From Gemmatimonadota bacterium (lineage in GTDB: Bacteria; Gemmatimonadota; Gemmatimonadetes; Gemmatimonadales; GWC2-71-9): DNA of 18,529 nt. Numbering within the stretch: the stretch's first letter is position 1; the number at the start of each line of letters is the position of its first letter. Below, one piece after another: positions 7,001-14,058 of the stretch. The position numbers and the translations under genes are program-made. The DNA lies in assembly GCA_003222235.1 (NCBI GenBank), contig QHVD01000148.1:2975-21503 (forward strand), read 5' to 3'. The notes beneath the pieces were generated by a model that had not been told where the DNA came from, did not search any database, and saw nothing but the letters and a program-made list of their open reading frames with translations.

Positions 7001-7723
7001 TCAGCTTCGACGAGGCTGAAACGGCACGAGCTCTGCGAGAGGGCGGAAGGTGTAGCCCGCGGCCTGGGCGTCCGCGATGATCCCCGGCAGCGCCGCGGCC
7101 GTGCGGCGGCGATCGCCCTCGGGATCGTAGCCGTCCCCGTCGTGCAGCAGGACGATGGCCCCGGGGCGGAGCTTGCGCTGCACCCGCCGCCGGATGTCCT
7201 CCGCGGAAACGCCCGGGTCGGAGTCCCAAACGCCGAAGGTCCACCCGAACACCGCGTAACCCAGACGCCGCGCGGCGATCGTCACGAACGGATTGCGGTA
7301 GCCGTGCGGCGCGCGGAAGCTCTTCGCCGTGCGTCCCGTCGTCGCTCCGATGATCTCGTGGGTTCGCTCGAGCTCCTCACGGATCCGGCGCGGGCCCTGG
7401 AAGTGAAGCTTCCTATGCCGCAGGGTGTGGTTGCCGATCTCGTGACCCGCGTTCGCCACTCGGCGCGCGATGTCGGGGAAGCGCCGCACGTGCTCGCCGA
7501 CCATGAAGAAGCCAGCCGGCACACTCGCGGTCGCCAGGGTCTCGAGAATGCGATCCGTCGCGTCCGGGTTCGGGCCGTCGTCGAAGGTCAGGTACGCCAA
7601 CCGGGAGTCGCGGCGACCACGCCCGACGACCGGGCCGAAGATCCGGCTGTTGGGCTCGTACGTGCCGTAAGCCCACGCGCCAACTGCCGCGCCGGCGGCA
7701 GCGAGGGGAAGAATCACGGCCAT
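7001..7723 (-). CDS. Polysaccharide deacetylase (NodB homology domain), membrane-anchored or secreted
   Basis: 240 residues from ATG 7723. A hydrophobic N-terminal helix (1-20) would export or anchor the protein. The NodB domain follows with all five motifs: TFDDGP (D48, D49), HTLRH (metal ligands H99 and H103), RAPHGY, a DSDPG segment and LLHD. These predict an active metal-dependent amidohydrolase that removes N-acetyl groups from peptidoglycan, chitin-like or exopolysaccharide sugars outside the membrane. The flippase-like gene starts 5 bases after the stop, which suggests joint work on a lipid-linked or cell-envelope glycan. The frame stays open to an ATG at 7825, adding 34 proline- and glycine-rich residues, but that DNA forms the leader hairpins. 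The ATG at 7723 begins directly with the hydrophobic helix and is preferred, although neither start has a good ribosome binding site. Confidence 0.88.
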   Translation of the reverse strand: MAVILPLAAAGAAVGAWAYGTYEPNSRIFGPVVGRGRRDSRLAYLTFDDGPNPDATDRILETLATASVPAGFFMVGEHVRRFPDIARRVANAGHEIGNHTLRHRKLHFQGPRRIREELERTHEIIGATTGRTAKSFRAPHGYRNPFVTIAARRLGYAVFGWTFGVWDSDPGVSAEDIRRRVQRKLRPGAIVLLHDGDGYDPEGDRRRTAAALPGIIADAQAAGYTFRPLAELVPFQPRRS

Positions 7724-8176
7724 GGGCGGGGGAAACACGAAGCCCCCGGGACGGCAGTTTGCGCCGCCCGGGGGCTCCACGCACCGGTTACCCGGAGCCG
7801 GGGGATTGCTCCCTCCGTTCTTCATCCTGTCGCCACCGGTTGACTGATACGTCGCTCGGTAGGGCGTTCAGGAGCTCCGGCTTCGATCCCCAAGCAGCCT
7901 GGCCGGGCCGCAAGGTTCACCGATGCGGGTGCTGCGGGTCAGATCGGGTCGCGGACCGACCTTCCGCACTGCACGTCGAGGCACCACATCGACGTGGCTG
8001 GAGCACGCGACTGGCCCCAACTATCCGAGCCGGAGAGCTTGCTCCCGGATCACCAGCCGCCTGAGCCCTTGTTTGCGTCGGCGGCCTCCCCGGAATTTCC
8101 GCCCGGACCCGTCTTGGAGGCGTGATTGGGATACCAGATCCCAACCCTTCCCTCCAAGCCGCGTGGGCACAATATA
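7724..8176 (-). promoter_or_regulatory. Long structured 5' leader (or ncRNA) upstream of the deacetylase
   Basis: There is no credible gene between 7724 and 8330. Read on the minus strand the region is rich in hairpins. In order they are 8158-8151 with 8120-8113 (8 bp) enclosing TTGGGAT/ATCCCAA (8144-8138 with 8132-8126), 7996-7989 with 7979-7972 (CACGTCGA, 8 bp), a GGGA-GCAA-TCCC tetraloop hairpin near 7802-7813, and the terminator-like hairpin at 7741-7776. The CCCCCGG at 7804-7798 can also pair with the 3' arm of that last hairpin, giving two exclusive folds. The segment 7924-7808 has scattered resemblance to the ydaO-type c-di-AMP aptamer (TGAACC near its 5' end and UCAGUCAACCGGUGGCG near its 3' end), too weak to assign. 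Confidence 0.35.
7741..7776 (-). terminator. Terminator-like hairpin in the deacetylase leader
   Basis: 7741-7750 (AGCCCCCGGG) pairs perfectly with 7767-7776, and after one bulged A the pairing continues with CGGC/GCCG (7752-7755 with 7763-7766) around a 7-base loop, 14 bp in all. On the minus strand it is followed by TCGTGTTT, a weak U-rich run, and then by the deacetylase ATG 18 bases after the stem. It may be a conditional terminator or may block ribosome entry. Confidence 0.5.
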
Positions 8177-8198
8177 GGACCCCGCTCGAAACGCGCAA
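8171..8198 (-). promoter_or_regulatory. Candidate promoter of the deacetylase leader
   Basis: On the minus strand TTGCGC (8193-8198) and TATATT (8171-8176) are separated by 16 bases. The predicted start near 8164 would put the first hairpin (8158-8113) right at the 5' end of the transcript, about 440 bases ahead of the deacetylase ATG. Confidence 0.4.
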
Positions 8199-8214
8199 GT
8201 GCCGATATTCCTTC

Positions 8215-8257
8215 GGGTTAGCTCACTGGAGTGTGCATCGTCTGTGGAGACTAACCC
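8215..8257. other. Inverted repeat GGGTTAG ... CTAACCC
   Basis: A perfect 7-bp inverted repeat (8215-8221 and 8251-8257) has a 29-base interior that itself contains CACT/AGTG and TCT/AGA pairs. It lies between the leader promoter and the stop of the unknown minus-strand gene at 8331. On the minus strand the right arm is preceded by a G8 run. A weak terminator or 3'-end structure for that gene is possible, but no T run follows. Confidence 0.3.
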
Positions 8258-8330
8258 CCACCCCCCCTGTTGGTTGCGGCGCCCGTCCACACGATGTGGA
8301 GTTGTTGATCCACGTGTCCTCATGACGCCG

Positions 8331-8975
8331 TCAGATGTCAATCCCAACTTCGTGATAGCTGTAGGGTGCGCCGGGTTGCGGGGGAAGGAGCAACACGCCG
8401 GCACCGCCCGTGGCGAACCAGCCGGCGACCAACTGCGTCGGGCGCGCGGTGCCGGGGCTCCCACCCCCGTTCGCGACCGGCTCGCTGAACAGCGCCTGCA
8501 GCCAGCGGCGGATGTGCCGCAGGTCCGGGGCGCGGCGACCCAGCATGGCGATAACCGCACCAATGCCATGGGTGGCCCGCAGGAAGTGCGCAATGGCGTG
8601 CACCCGCTGCGCGAAGATATAAGCGCGGACACCCGGCTGGTCGTACAAGAGAGTACCTTCGTACGGGTCGGCGGGGGGTGCATCCATCCGAGGGCCGAAG
8701 TAAATGAAGACGCGCTGGTCCCCGTCCTCGCGCCCGACGACGGCCGCCGCCGCTTCGGGCCCGAGGCGCGCCGCGTGAATCACGTCGTTTTCACCCAGGA
8801 TGCCGACCGCGACGGTCCACTCAAGCACGGCGAGCGCCTGGTCGAGCGGGCAGCCGACGGCGTCGTCGTACGCGATGAGCCGGGGCGCTTCGCCAGCGCG
8901 CAGAAAGAAATGCGCCAACCCATCCGCGCGATCTTCGAACGCGCGAGTCTGGCGCGAAGTTGCGGGAACCGTCAT
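8331..8975 (-). CDS. Protein of unknown function, probable leaderless gene
   Basis: 214 residues starting MTVPATSRQTRAFEDRADGL. I do not recognise a family. There is no signal peptide or membrane helix; the composition is globular with several hydrophobic strands (AYDDAVGCPLDQALAVLEWTVAVGI, VFIYFGPRM, HAIAHFLRATHGIGAVIAML). A glycine-rich stretch near residue 175 (VANGGGSPGTARP) precedes a C-terminal hydrophobic segment, GWFATGGAGVLLLPP. The frame stays open to 9005, but the ATG at 8975 lies exactly 6 bases after a perfect TATAAT (8982-8987), so the transcript would begin at the start codon. The divergent gene at 9020 shares this promoter region, which suggests joint control. Confidence 0.65.
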   Translation of the reverse strand: MTVPATSRQTRAFEDRADGLAHFFLRAGEAPRLIAYDDAVGCPLDQALAVLEWTVAVGILGENDVIHAARLGPEAAAAVVGREDGDQRVFIYFGPRMDAPPADPYEGTLLYDQPGVRAYIFAQRVHAIAHFLRATHGIGAVIAMLGRRAPDLRHIRRWLQALFSEPVANGGGSPGTARPTQLVAGWFATGGAGVLLLPPQPGAPYSYHEVGIDI

Positions 8976-9019
8976 TGTGACATTATAACCCAGGCCCCAA
9001 CCCACTCATAGAGGACAGG
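8960..9019. promoter_or_regulatory. Overlapping divergent promoters
   Basis: The palindrome TTATAA (8983-8988) serves both strands: TATAAT on the minus strand (8987-8982) and TATAAC on the plus strand (8984-8989). The plus promoter has TTGCGG 18 bases upstream (8960-8965) and leads to a 24-base leader with GAGG (9011-9014). The minus transcript would start at the A of ATG 8975. RNA polymerase cannot occupy both -10 boxes at once. Confidence 0.6.
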
Positions 9020-9562
9020 ATGCACTTTCTCGCCGTGCTTGCGTTCATCGCCGCGACGTCGCCTGGCGCGCAGCAGCCCGCACCGGCCGACTCGGCGCGC
9101 TCGGAGTCCACGCCCACGGCTGTTACCCCGACGCCGGACCAGAAGCACTTCCTCGACGGGTTGCGCACGGCGAGCCGCGGGATCGCCCAGCTCAAGGACG
9201 GCCTGAGCCGTGTGAGCCGCAGCCAGGCGGGTCACGACGAGACGAGCCGGCGTCGCGCCGGGCGTTTCCTCGCGGGTCTGTGCGGCAGCGCGCGGGCGTT
9301 TTTGGCCCGGGGTCGCCCGCAAATGAGGGTGTCCGCTTATGAAGACTCCGCCGGCGTCAAGGCGCGCCGCCTGACGAGCCAGATCGACTCGCTCATCGCC
9401 TACATGCCGGCGTGCGAGCAGGCCGCGGGCGCGACGCCCGTTCCCGTCGCCGCCGATCTGACCAAGCGCTTGAAGACGTATGACGCGGCGTTGCGGGACT
9501 TCCGGGTCGCGGCTGGTTTGCCCGTCAGGCCGGACAGTTCACCAGCAGGGAGACGACAGTAG
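9020..9562 (+). CDS. Secreted protein of unknown function
   Basis: 180 residues. A short signal peptide (MHFLAVLAFIAATSPGAQQ, cut probably near residue 17) is followed by a Ser/Thr/Pro-rich linker and a helical domain from about residue 40 to 170. That domain carries SRRRAGRFLAGLCGSARAFL and a pair of cysteines (C71-like and C110-like positions, in GLCGS and MPACEQ) that could form one disulfide in the periplasm. The family is not recognised. The start has GAGG five bases upstream, in contrast to the leaderless partner gene. It ends just before inverted-repeat element 1 and faces the LVIVD gene convergently. Confidence 0.7.
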   Translation: MHFLAVLAFIAATSPGAQQPAPADSARSESTPTAVTPTPDQKHFLDGLRTASRGIAQLKDGLSRVSRSQAGHDETSRRRAGRFLAGLCGSARAFLARGRPQMRVSAYEDSAGVKARRLTSQIDSLIAYMPACEQAAGATPVPVAADLTKRLKTYDAALRDFRVAAGLPVRPDSSPAGRRQ

Positions 9563-9566
9563 GGTT

Positions 9567-9692
9567 GCAGCCGCAAGCCGTAAGCCGCAAGCGGTTCACA
9601 GATGATAGTGGTCAGAGAGCGAGGTCTTCCTGGCGACTGTTGTCGTGAGACTGATGACCGCTTGCGGCTTGCGGCTTACGGCTTGCGGCTGC
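9567..9692. repeat. Heptamer-built inverted repeat, element 1
   Basis: The left arm 9567-9598 consists of GCAGCC followed by heptamers of the GCCGCAA/GCCGTAA type and ends in GCGGTTCA. The right arm 9655-9692 is its reverse complement with one extra CTTGCGG heptamer. The spacer 9599-9654 shows no gene. The element lies 5 bases after one stop codon and its right end touches the next stop, so it fills the gap between two convergent genes. A related element occurs at 14895-15015. Confidence 0.8.
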
Positions 9693-9693
9693 T

Positions 9694-11670
9694 CTAGGGC
9701 ACTGGCTGCTGTTTCGGCTCGAGCCTCAGGACCCACAAGCCGCTATTGATGTCGGGCACGAAGATGTTGCCTTCCCGCACGACCGCGCCCCACGCGAAGG
9801 GCGTATGCGGCCGGAAGCCGGTCGAGTCGGCGGTCAGGATCCAGCTCATCTCGCGGCCCTGGCGCAGCAAGTCCCCCTTCAGCTCTCCCGAGATGTCGAG
9901 CACGCGCGCCCCGCCCTGATAGTTGCCGAGGTACAGCGTGTCGCCCACGACCCACACGTTGTGGACCCCGCCGTCGGTGGGCTCGTACCACGCGACCTCG
10001 GCGGGGTGCTCGATGTCGGACAGGTCGATCACGTGAAGGCGCCCGAACGTGAGGTCGTTGCCGCCCGAGAGCCCCTTGTAGGGCCGCGCCGCGTACACTT
10101 CGTCGCCTACGAAGGCGTACCTCCCGGCGCGCCATACGGTGTGTGTGCCGCGCACGAAGCCCGGGCCCCAGAGTTGCTCGACGCGTGCGTACGTGGCGTT
10201 GAGATCGTACTTGTACTGTGACACGAACTGCGGGTGCTCCGGACTCCCGCCCTTCATGCCGTTGCCGACGTCCAGGATGATGAGCCCGTCGTTCCAGTAC
10301 GCCAGATAGGCGAGGCCGTCTACCACCATCACGTCGTGGAGGTAACGCCCCGCCTGCGTCTGCTGGGCCTCCCAGCGGGCGACCTCTTTCGGGTGAAGGG
10401 GATCCCCGATGTCAATCACGCGTACCGAGCCCGTGGCGTCGTCGGTGATGTAGGCATGTCCCCGGTAGACGTACGAACTGTGCACACCACCCGACACGGT
10501 CTCGGTGTACTCGGCGACCGGCCTCGGGTGGCAGGGGTCGCTCGCGTCGAACACGACGATCCCATTTTTCCGGTTCGATGCGCCCTCGCGGCTGAACACG
10601 CCGTACTTGCCGTCCTCGGTGGTCATCACGTCGTTGACGATGCGCGCGTCCGTGATCATCGAATCCACGATTCGCGGCTTGGCAACGTCCGTGATGTCGA
10701 TCGCGTAGACGCGGTCCGCGATCGTGGACATGTAGAGGCACTTCCCCGAGGGGTGCACCCACACTTCCGCGGTGCGGTACTGGATCGGGCGATGCGCGAG
10801 CACCTCGATGCCGCGGGTGACGCGGCGCTGCTCCACGCGCACCACGGCGTCAGCCGTCCGCCCGCCCAGCGTCGCGGTCACCGTGTAGCTGCCCGGCGTC
10901 TCCGCCACGAAGGCGCCGCCGGGATCGATCTCCGCGACTCCCTGCCCGTTCGTCGCAGCCACCGCCCATTCGACGGGCACGTCCTGGATCGGCCGCGTGG
11001 CGCCGCCCCCCCTGCCCCCCCTGCCCCCCCGGATGACGTCACCCGTACGCACCGCGGCCGATGCCGGGTCGATGGCGAGGCGGGCGACGGCGTTGGGCAC
11101 CACCTGGATCGCGAGCGTGGCCGATGCCGGGCCGGCTTTGGCCGTCAGCGTGGCGCGCCCCGGGGCGAGCGCATGGAGCCGCCCGTCCGGGGTCACGGAA
11201 ACCACCTTCTGGTTACTCGACCAGAAGGACACCAGGTCGGCGCGACGATCGCCGTGCTTCGAGTACGCGGTTCCGACCAGCGTGAGCCGCGTGCCCACGA
11301 CCAGCTTCGCGGGCGTGGGCGCGACGTCGACCCGCGCGGGCGACTCCGGCAGGACGTGCACCAGGGCGAACTCGATCTTCTGCCCTGGCTGGCCCGGGAT
11401 CGTCGCCACCGCGGCAACCCGCGCCACCCCCGCGTAGCCGCCGGTCACGAGGCCGGTGGCGTCCACGCTGCCCACGTCGCTCGCCACGAACCACTCGATG
11501 GCTGCGTCTTTCACGGGCTGACCGCCGGCGTCGAGCGCGCGAGCCGCGAGGCGCACCTGCCCTCCGACCTCCACTTCCGCCTCGGACGGGGCGATCTCGA
11601 CTCGGGCGACCGGGAATGACGCCGGCGCCGTGCCCAATTGCTGCAGCGCGAGCAGAACCGTGAGCAACAT
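9694..11670 (-). CDS. Secreted Ig-like (Big) and LVIVD-repeat beta-propeller protein, copy A
   Basis: 658 residues. A signal peptide (MLLTVLLALQQLGTAPAS) is followed by three Ig-like/Big2-type domains (about 21-108, 113-192, 193-283) and a C-terminal LVIVD-repeat region of about 370 residues. The repeat pattern, xVYAIDITDVAKPRIVD, VIDIGDPLHPKEVARW, LIILDVGNGMKGG and HVIDLSDIEHPAEVAWYEP, marks a beta-propeller predicted to sit outside the membrane and bind a ligand or surface. No catalytic motif is visible. GAGGAG just before the ATG supports the start. It lies 9 bases after copy B and is clearly its paralogue, but the third Ig domain has the insert GGRGGRGGG in place of FAFSATDAGRK. Confidence 0.88.
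   Translation of the reverse strand: MLLTVLLALQQLGTAPASFPVARVEIAPSEAEVEVGGQVRLAARALDAGGQPVKDAAIEWFVASDVGSVDATGLVTGGYAGVARVAAVATIPGQPGQKIEFALVHVLPESPARVDVAPTPAKLVVGTRLTLVGTAYSKHGDRRADLVSFWSSNQKVVSVTPDGRLHALAPGRATLTAKAGPASATLAIQVVPNAVARLAIDPASAAVRTGDVIRGGRGGRGGGATRPIQDVPVEWAVAATNGQGVAEIDPGGAFVAETPGSYTVTATLGGRTADAVVRVEQRRVTRGIEVLAHRPIQYRTAEVWVHPSGKCLYMSTIADRVYAIDITDVAKPRIVDSMITDARIVNDVMTTEDGKYGVFSREGASNRKNGIVVFDASDPCHPRPVAEYTETVSGGVHSSYVYRGHAYITDDATGSVRVIDIGDPLHPKEVARWEAQQTQAGRYLHDVMVVDGLAYLAYWNDGLIILDVGNGMKGGSPEHPQFVSQYKYDLNATYARVEQLWGPGFVRGTHTVWRAGRYAFVGDEVYAARPYKGLSGGNDLTFGRLHVIDLSDIEHPAEVAWYEPTDGGVHNVWVVGDTLYLGNYQGGARVLDISGELKGDLLRQGREMSWILTADSTGFRPHTPFAWGAVVREGNIFVPDINSGLWVLRLEPKQQPVP
11006..11030 (-). 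repeat. Three C7 runs (9-bp unit) inside copy A
   Basis: C7 at 11006-11012, 11015-11021 and 11024-11030 are separated by TG, forming a 9-bp unit that encodes Gly-Gly-Arg repeats on the minus strand. The tract replaces the corresponding segment of copy B. The 9-bp unit changes length in frame; a slip within one C7 would shift the frame. Confidence 0.7.
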
Positions 11671-11679
11671 TCTAACTCC

Positions 11680-13711
11680 TCACGGGATGACTGGTTGCGG
11701 TGGCTCGATCTTCACAACCCAGAGCCCGCTGTTGATGTCGGGGACGTAGACGAGACCGTCCCGGTAGATGGCGCCCCAGGCGTTCGCGGTATTGGGGATG
11801 AAGCCGCTGGCATCGCCGGTGTGCACATGCGCGTACTCCCGCCCCTGCGCGAGCAGGTCGCCCTTCAACTCCCCGGAGATGTCGAGGACGCGGAGCCCGC
11901 CCTGGTAGTCGCCGAGGTAGAGGGTATCGCCTGCGACCCAGACGTTGTGCGTGCCGCCGTCTTCGGGCTCGTACCACGCCACTTCGCGCGGATTGCCGGG
12001 GTCCGCGATGTCGATCACGTGCAGGCGGCCGTACGCCCGACCCAGACCGATCACGCCGGGTCCACCTCCCTGCTGGCGCGCCGGGAAGACCTCGTCACCC
12101 ACGAAGACGTACTTCCCGTGTCGCCAGGAGGTGTGCGTGCCCCGGATGAACCCCGCGCCGCCCGCAAGCTCCACCTTCTTGTAGAGCTCGTTCAGGTCGT
12201 ACTTGTACTGCAGTACGAGCTGCGGATGCTCCGGCGTGCCGCCCTTGATCCCGCTGCCGACATCGAGGATGACGAGGCCATCGTTCCAGTAAGACAGCGT
12301 GGCGAGACCGTCCCGCACGTCGATGTCGTGGAGCATGCGTCCGGCCTCCGGACGCTCCACCTGCCAGCGGGCCACCTGCCTGGGGTGGTACGGGTCGCGG
12401 AGATCGATCACCCGCATCGACCCCGTCGCGTCGTCCGTGAGGTACACGTACCCCTTGTACACGTAGGTGCTGTGCACTCCGCCCGTGACCGTTTCCGTGA
12501 ACTCGGCGATCGGCTTGGGGTGGGCGGGGTCCTCGAACGAGAGGATCACGATGCCGTTCTTGCGGGTCGACGCCCCCTCGCGGGTCAGCACGCCGTACTT
12601 GCCGTCCTCGGTGGTCATGACATCGTTCACGACGCGGGCGTCCACGATCACCGAGTCGGTGATCGAGGGCTTCGCCGGATCGGAGATGTCGATGGCGTAC
12701 ACGCGGTCGCCGATGGTGGACATGTAAGCGTGCTTGCCGTCCGGATGGATCCAGAGCTCCGCGCCCGGCAAACCCTTCAGCGGCAGCCGGCCGACGATCT
12801 GAACCTGGCGAGTGACCCAGCGGGGCGCGACCTGGACGAACGCCTCGGCCGCGCGGCCACCGAGCGTCGCAATGACCCGATAGGTACCCGGCTGGTCCGC
12901 CACGAACCCGCCGTCGCCGTCGATCATGGCGTACCCCTGGCCCGCCGGCGCGACTGCCCATTCGGGCCGCGCGTCGGCCACCGGCTTCCGGCCGGCGTCG
13001 GTCGCGCTGAAGGCGAAGCGCACCACGTCGCCGGTGCGGACGGACGCCTCGGCCGGCGCGACGGCCACGTGCGCGACCGCATTCGGGACGACCGTGATCG
13101 ACCAGCTCTCGCTTGCCGAGCCCGCCCCGGCCGTGATCGTGGCACGCCCCGGCGCGCGGGCGGTCACGCGCCCGAACGCGCTCACTTCGAGCAGCGACGG
13201 CCGGCTCGACTTCCAGGCCACCTGGTCGTAGCGCCGGTCGCCGTTCACGGCGTAGGGAACCGCCTCCAGGGCGAGCGATGTGCCCGCGAGCATGCGCTCC
13301 GGCCTGGGGCGAACGACCAGTTTCGCGGGCCCGAGGGGCAGTATCGTGATGCGCGCGAATCCGACGGTCGATTTCACCGACCGGCCGGGAACAGTGGCCA
13401 CGGCGGCCACGTTCAGTGTGCCGGTCGCGCCCGCCCGAACCAGCCCCGTGGAATCCACGTCGCCCTCGAACCGCCCGCCGCTCGTGAACCACCGAATCGC
13501 GGCTTCGGTCAACTGGTGGCCCGCCGAGTCGTACGCCGTCGCCCGGAGTCGCAGCGTGTCGCCCACCTGCAGCGCAAACTCCGGTGGTTGGACCTCCACG
13601 CGGGCGACCGGCTGGGCCAGGCCATCGGGAGGAGTTGGGGGAGGGGGAGCAGGACGGCTGCTGCGTGGGTTGCTGCGACGCCACCAGGATGAAGAGCAGA
13701 GCAATACTCAT
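11680..13711 (-). CDS. Secreted Ig-like and LVIVD-repeat beta-propeller protein, copy B; frame broken near the signal peptide
   Basis: The mature protein is read continuously from about 13650 to the TGA at 11680 and has the same plan as copy A: three Ig-like domains (ARVEVQPPEFALQVGDTLRL, AKLVVRPRPERMLAGTSLAL, AVAPAEASVRTGDVVRFAF) and an LVIVD propeller (DGKYGVLTREGASTRKNGIVIL, VIDLRDPYHPRQVARWQVE). The export signal, MSIALLFILVASQQPTQQP, begins at ATG 13711 with GAGG close upstream, but in another frame. Removing one base from either C5 run at 13637-13641 or 13643-13647 joins the two parts smoothly. The only start in the mature frame is a TTG at 13704 that gives a signal-less, proline-rich N-terminus. 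Possible causes are a pseudogene, phase variation, programmed slippage or an assembly error. Confidence 0.8.
13637..13647 (-). repeat. Paired homopolymer tract (G5 A G5) at the frame break of copy B
   Basis: Two G5 runs (C5 on the coding strand) separated by one A lie exactly between the signal-peptide frame and the mature frame. Such short paired runs are prone to slip in replication and to be miscalled by sequencers. One base fewer restores a full reading frame. Confidence 0.65.
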
Positions 13712-13870
13712 CACGACCTCGCGAGGCGAATGGCGGATGGGGTGGAGCACGTTACCCGTCGGACGAGGGGCACGGTAGGGGCGCGCCAAAGGCAGCGCTT
13801 CGCAAAACTTGATGGCGCGATAGTGTCGCTATTGGTGACGCTAGGACGCTGGCGGAGGAGCCTAAGTCTA

Positions 13871-13899
13871 TTGACAGCCTTGAAGGGCGCGTCTACTTT
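13871..13899 (+). promoter_or_regulatory. Strong promoter of the cold-shock transcription unit
   Basis: A perfect TTGACA (13871-13876) is followed after 17 bases by TACTTT (13894-13899). The start would be near 13906, giving a 5' leader of about 150 bases before the cold-shock ATG at 14059. It is the best -35/-10 pair in the window. Confidence 0.7.
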
Positions 13900-14058
13900 G
13901 GGTTCGGTTCAAGCAATAACGTGGCACCGTCACCGGTTTGTCTGCGCCTCCGCGAGGACCACTTGTCTCGCGGTTTTTGTTTGAGCCCGTCTCTGGTCGC
14001 GGTGACCAGGGTCGAACCTGTCCGGGGCAGTGCCCCTTAGTACAGAGGTTGGCAAGGT
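13900..14058 (+). promoter_or_regulatory. Long structured 5' leader of the cold-shock gene
   Basis: The leader has three hairpins in order: the terminator at 13950-13973, CTGGTC/GACCAG at 13993-13998 and 14004-14009, and GGGGC/GCCCC at 14024-14028 and 14032-14036. It ends in AGAGG (14044-14048) about ten bases before ATG 14059. Its length of about 150 nt matches the long structured leaders known for cspA-type mRNAs. No cold-box can be named from sequence alone. Confidence 0.55.
13950..13983 (+). terminator. Intrinsic terminator inside the cold-shock leader (attenuator or small-RNA end)
   Basis: CCGCGAG (13950-13956) pairs with CTCGCGG (13967-13973) around 10 bases and is followed directly by TTTTTGTTT (13974-13982), a textbook intrinsic terminator. 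It lies about 45 bases after the predicted start and 76 bases before the cold-shock ATG, so most transcripts may stop here unless the hairpin is opened. Confidence 0.65.

Noticed and set aside
7724..7825. 34-residue N-terminal extension of the deacetylase
   Set aside because: No export signal before the hydrophobic helix, no family similarity, and the DNA forms the leader hairpins. It is not fully excluded.
7845..7895. tRNA-like string with a D-loop-like GCTCGGTAGGGC and a T-loop-like GGCTTCGATCC
   Set aside because: Only about 11 bases separate the two parts, too few for an anticodon arm, and no acceptor stem pairs. It also reads against the probable direction of the leader.
7724..8176. RNase P RNA, tmRNA or SRP RNA as an identity for the structured region
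   Set aside because: Length is in the right range for the first two, but the conserved cores (GAGGAAAGUC..., GGGUUCGA at the 3' end, GGAAGG..GCAGC) were not found in order.
10234..13692. Two long plus-strand ORFs opposite the LVIVD operon
   Set aside because: Rich in His, Arg and Val in the pattern typical of antisense to Asp/Val-rich beta-propeller repeats. The minus strand holds recognisable domains.
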